From contig JAQUWU010000004.1 of assembly GCA_028692715.1 (NCBI GenBank), forward strand, positions 62,001-126,000: a stretch of 64,000 nt of DNA, read 5' to 3'. Of this stretch, positions 61,360 to 64,000 are shown piece after piece; the stretch's first letter is position 1, and each line of letters begins with the position of its first letter. A program made the position numbers and the translations under genes. Below the pieces are notes generated by a model. That model did no database searches and had not been told where the DNA came from. It worked only from the letters and a program-made list of their open reading frames with translations. The stretch is from Paludibacter sp. Lineage in GTDB: Bacteria > Bacteroidota > Bacteroidia > Bacteroidales > Paludibacteraceae.

Positions 61360-62580
61360 ATGAAAAAAATTATTTTATCATTATTTATGGTGTTAACCAT
61401 AACATCCTCTTTTGCACAAAAGAAAATTGTTTCGCAGGCAAAAAACAAAGCATTAATGGAGACTCCTGATTTTGCCGGAGCGAGAGAATTAATAAATCAG
61501 GCTTTAAAGGATTCAACAACTGCCAATTTAGCTGAAACATGGTATGTAGCAGGTCTTATTGGAAACAAAGAGAATGAATCTCTGTATAATAAAGCTATTT
61601 TAGGCCAAAAATTTGACGCAGATGTAAAAGGAAAAGCAATTTTAGAATCTTACGATTATTTTCTAAAAGCAATTAAGCTTGATTCTGTTCCTGATAAAAA
61701 AGGAAGAGTAAGACCAAAATATTCTAAAGACATTATTTCAAATATCAAAGAATATTATACAACTCAACAAAATTTAGTTGCATATGGAGCTCATTTATTT
61801 GAACAAAAAGATTATAAAGCTGCAAATAAGGCATTTGATGTATTTCTTGAAATCCCTAAATTGCCTTTTGTTAAAAATGAAATCCCTATGGATTCTACTT
61901 ACAACATGATTATGTACTATGATGCTATTGCATGTACAAATGCTAAGTTGCATGATGAAGCTATAAAATTGTATGAGAGCCTGAAAGATAAAGATTATGA
62001 AACTAAAGCAGTATATCAATTACTTTATGAAGAATATGTAAGTAAAAAAGATACTGTGAATTTCGTAAAAACATTAAAACAAGGTTTTGAAAAATTCCCT
62101 TCAGAAGCATGGTTTTTACAAAACCTGATTAACTACTTTATTTATACAAAACAAGTGCCTGAAGCATTGGATTATTTAGGTAAAGCTATTGAACGTGAAC
62201 CAACTATGGCTCAATACAGGTATGTAAAAGGTAATTTGGATGAATCGCAGGGAAATCTGGATGAAGCTCGTGCTTCATTTGAGAAAGCACTGGAACTTGA
62301 TCCAACACTTGCCGATGCGTATGCAGGTGTAGGCAGATTGTATTACAATAAAGCCGTTAAAATGTTAGATGAAGCTAATAACATTAAAGATATTAAAAAG
62401 TATAATGCAGCACAAAAGGCAGCAGAAGATGTCTTTAAAGAATCATTACCTTTCTTTCAAAAAGCTACAAAGTTAAGTCCTAAAGAAATTGAATTTAAAC
62501 GTACACTAAAAACACTTTATTATCGTTTAAAAATGGATAAAGAGTTCGAAGCTGTCAGCAAAGAAATTGATGCAATGTAA
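61360..62580 (+). CDS. Secreted TPR protein
   Basis: The 406-residue protein has a signal peptide (about 1-19, LTITSSFAQ) and several TPR-like helices. The clearest is a pair near 255-325 (YRYVKGNLDESQGNLDEARA, then FEKALELDPTLADAYAGVGR). A stretch near 330-375 is rich in Lys and Ala. It is probably periplasmic and acts in protein-protein contacts; no partner can be named. It follows gyrA by 74 bp and a hairpin, and ends at a bidirectional terminator shared with pyrF. Confidence 0.85.
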   Translation: MKKIILSLFMVLTITSSFAQKKIVSQAKNKALMETPDFAGARELINQALKDSTTANLAETWYVAGLIGNKENESLYNKAILGQKFDADVKGKAILESYDYFLKAIKLDSVPDKKGRVRPKYSKDIISNIKEYYTTQQNLVAYGAHLFEQKDYKAANKAFDVFLEIPKLPFVKNEIPMDSTYNMIMYYDAIACTNAKLHDEAIKLYESLKDKDYETKAVYQLLYEEYVSKKDTVNFVKTLKQGFEKFPSEAWFLQNLINYFIYTKQVPEALDYLGKAIEREPTMAQYRYVKGNLDESQGNLDEARASFEKALELDPTLADAYAGVGRLYYNKAVKMLDEANNIKDIKKYNAAQKAAEDVFKESLPFFQKATKLSPKEIEFKRTLKTLYYRLKMDKEFEAVSKEIDAM

Positions 62581-62597
62581 TTCTTTTATAATCTAAT

Positions 62598-62633
62598 AAA
62601 AAAGCTCTTAATCAATCGATTAAGAGCTTTTTT
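62598..62633. terminator. Bidirectional terminator
   Basis: A perfect 16-bp stem (62598-62613 with 62618-62633) with a 4-nt loop, with A and T runs on its two ends, between converging genes. Confidence 0.92.
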
Positions 62634-62651
62634 ATTGTAAATATATGTGTT

Positions 62652-63485
62652 TTATATCAATCCTTTGTTTTTAAGCAGTGTTTGCATAACCTCCTGAACT
62701 TTTTGTGCTTCGCTTCTCGCAGCAACAGCATAATCACTATCAGATGAAGCATAAATTATTTGACGGGAAGAATTTACTAAAAGTCCGCAAGTATTGTTTA
62801 AACCATACTTGGCCACTTCTTCGAGACTTCCGCCCTGAGCACCTACTCCCGGAACAAGTAAGAAATGGTCGGGGACAATAGCACGAACATCAGTAAGCAT
62901 TTCAGCTTTTGTTGCACCAACCACATACATCATATTATTGTCGTTGCCCCACTTAAGTGACGTTCTTAAAACCTTCTGAAATAAAAATTCACCTTCTATA
63001 TCTCGCATAAATTGAAAGTCGTAAGCACCTTTATTTGAAGTCAGGGCAAGTAATGTAACCCATTTACCTTCATAAGTAAGAAAAGGTGATACTGAATCTT
63101 CACCCATATACGGAGCCACAGTAACCGAATCAAATTCCATGTTTCCAAAAAAAGTTCGTGCATATATTGCAGATGTGTTTCCAATATCACCTCGTTTTGC
63201 ATCGGCAATAATAAACTGATCGGGATAATTTTCACGAATGTAATCTATTGTACGTTCCAATACTTCCCAACCTTCCAATCCCAGACTTTCATAAAAAGCC
63301 AAATTTGGTTTGTAGGCTACGCAAAGGTCGGCTGTAGCATCAATAATTGCTTTATTGAATTCGAAAATTGCATCATCTGTTTTGTCAAATAAAAATTCCG
63401 GAATCTTATTTACATCCGTATCTAATCCAACACAAAGAAAGGATTTTTTGCGTTGGATATTTTCAAATAATTCTTGTTTAGTCAT
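62652..63485 (-). CDS. pyrF: Orotidine 5'-phosphate decarboxylase
   Basis: The 277-residue protein has the catalytic [10 protein letters not shown] (residues 95-104, with Asp95, Lys97 and Asp100), the N-terminal [15 protein letters not shown] and the C-terminal [14 protein letters not shown] and [14 protein letters not shown]. The length and motif spacing match the subfamily 2 enzymes common in Bacteroidetes. It makes UMP in pyrimidine synthesis. It follows prfA by 108 bp in the same direction, a pairing I recall from other Bacteroidetes. Confidence 0.96.
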   Translation of the reverse strand: MTKQELFENIQRKKSFLCVGLDTDVNKIPEFLFDKTDDAIFEFNKAIIDATADLCVAYKPNLAFYESLGLEGWEVLERTIDYIRENYPDQFIIADAKRGDIGNTSAIYARTFFGNMEFDSVTVAPYMGEDSVSPFLTYEGKWVTLLALTSNKGAYDFQFMRDIEGEFLFQKVLRTSLKWGNDNNMMYVVGATKAEMLTDVRAIVPDHFLLVPGVGAQGGSLEEVAKYGLNNTCGLLVNSSRQIIYASSDSDYAVAARSEAQKVQEVMQTLLKNKGLI

Positions 63486-63593
63486 TTTATTGGTATCTTA
63501 AATTCCCTTGATTAGAGCGAATTATTAGTATGTTATTATTTTTACCTAAATTTATTTTGCTCCAGAAGTTCTCCTTATGCGATTTTGTAACGA

Positions 63594-64000
63594 TTATAAT
63601 TCACTTTCTTTCAATCGTTCAGAATTTTCAGCCACGATTAATTGATCAATAACACCCTGAATATCACCTCCCATAAAAGCAGCTAAATTGTAAATGGTAT
63701 AATTGATTCTATGATCAGTTATTCTTCCTTGTGGATAATTGTATGTGCGAATTTTAGCTGAACGATCACCAGTAGAAACCATTGTTTTTCGTTTTGATCC
63801 TATTTCGTCGAGGTATTTTTGATGCTCAATGGCATAAATACGGGAACGAAGTTCTATCATAGCTTTTGCTTTATTTTTATGCTGCGACTTTTCGTCCTGA
63901 CATTGTACCGTTATTCCTGACGGAATATGCACTAAGCGTATTGCTGAATAGGTAGTGTTTACAGATTGTCCACCAGCACCCGAAGAACAAAATGTGTCAA
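63594..64000 (-). CDS. prfA: Peptide chain release factor 1 (partial)
   Basis: The frame ends at 63594 and runs off the right edge, so about 134 C-terminal residues are visible. The segment next to the edge reads [20 protein letters not shown] and includes the GGQ motif that triggers peptide release. It continues as [16 protein letters not shown] and later [13 protein letters not shown]-like sequence ([18 protein letters not shown]) as in class I release factors. The SPF-type versus PxT stop-recognition motif lies outside the window, so RF1 is inferred from the pairing with pyrF and overall sequence; RF2 is possible. Confidence 0.9.
   Translation of the reverse strand, partial: DTFCSSGAGGQSVNTTYSAIRLVHIPSGITVQCQDEKSQHKNKAKAMIELRSRIYAIEHQKYLDEIGSKRKTMVSTGDRSAKIRTYNYPQGRITDHRINYTIYNLAAFMGGDIQGVIDQLIVAENSERLKESEL

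Noticed and set aside
1-64000. tRNA, rRNA, riboswitch and CRISPR features
   Set aside because: No cloverleaf-like, rRNA-like or known riboswitch sequence was recognised by eye on either strand; a covariance-model scan was not possible.

Overview
The window (AT-rich, no tRNA or rRNA genes seen) comes from a member of the Bacteroidetes, most likely the order Bacteroidales. The evidence is the SusC/SusD pair, nine proteins ending in type IX secretion (T9SS) type-A sorting domains, Bacteroidetes-type promoters (TTG ... TAnnTTTG) and very weak Shine-Dalgarno signals. A Paludibacter-like organism would fit, but species cannot be read from the sequence.

Region 1 (1-31,500) is a large pectin-utilisation locus. 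It opens with two minus-strand catabolic genes, kdgK (cut by the left edge) and uxaC. These are followed on the plus strand by a 1,365-residue T9SS pectin methylesterase, SusC, SusD, a surface lipoprotein, GH28, GH105, two adjacent PL1 lyases, a periplasmic-type pectin methylesterase, a Tat-exported Gfo/Idh/MocA oxidoreductase, a third PL1 lyase, a PL9 lyase and a second GH105. The last gene is a T9SS protein whose signal peptide is broken by an amber codon. Together they would demethylate and cut homogalacturonan outside the cell, import oligomers through SusCD, finish digestion in the periplasm, and feed galacturonate to 2-keto-3-deoxygluconate. Five promoters in this region, including that of kdgK, share a 14-bp motif (TCAAWTTYTNCACA) at fixed helical spacing from the -7 element. 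I consider this the strongest new signal in the window.

Region 2 (31,500-39,000) holds housekeeping genes (EamA transporter, rlmB, an RluA-type pseudouridine synthase, a Mur ligase), a MITE-like element, a dispersed ~105-bp repeat and an unfamiliar T9SS alpha/beta hydrolase.

Region 3 (39,000-45,500) is a xylose operon: a Nudix-type regulator, xylulokinase, xylose isomerase and xylose/H+ symporter, followed by a phzF-like gene. A dispersed GC-rich repeat has entered the 5' end of xylB.

Region 4 (45,500-54,500, minus strand) couples a TPR histidine kinase, a LytTR response regulator and a stand-alone LytTR protein to three secreted proteins, two of them with T9SS tails. Three 21-bp-spaced GAAAGCG repeats sit upstream of a promoter that lacks a -33 element.

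Region 5 (54,700-64,000) has a GH43 gene broken by a one-base change in a T tract, then dnaB, ispE, gyrA, a TPR protein, pyrF and prfA (cut by the right edge).
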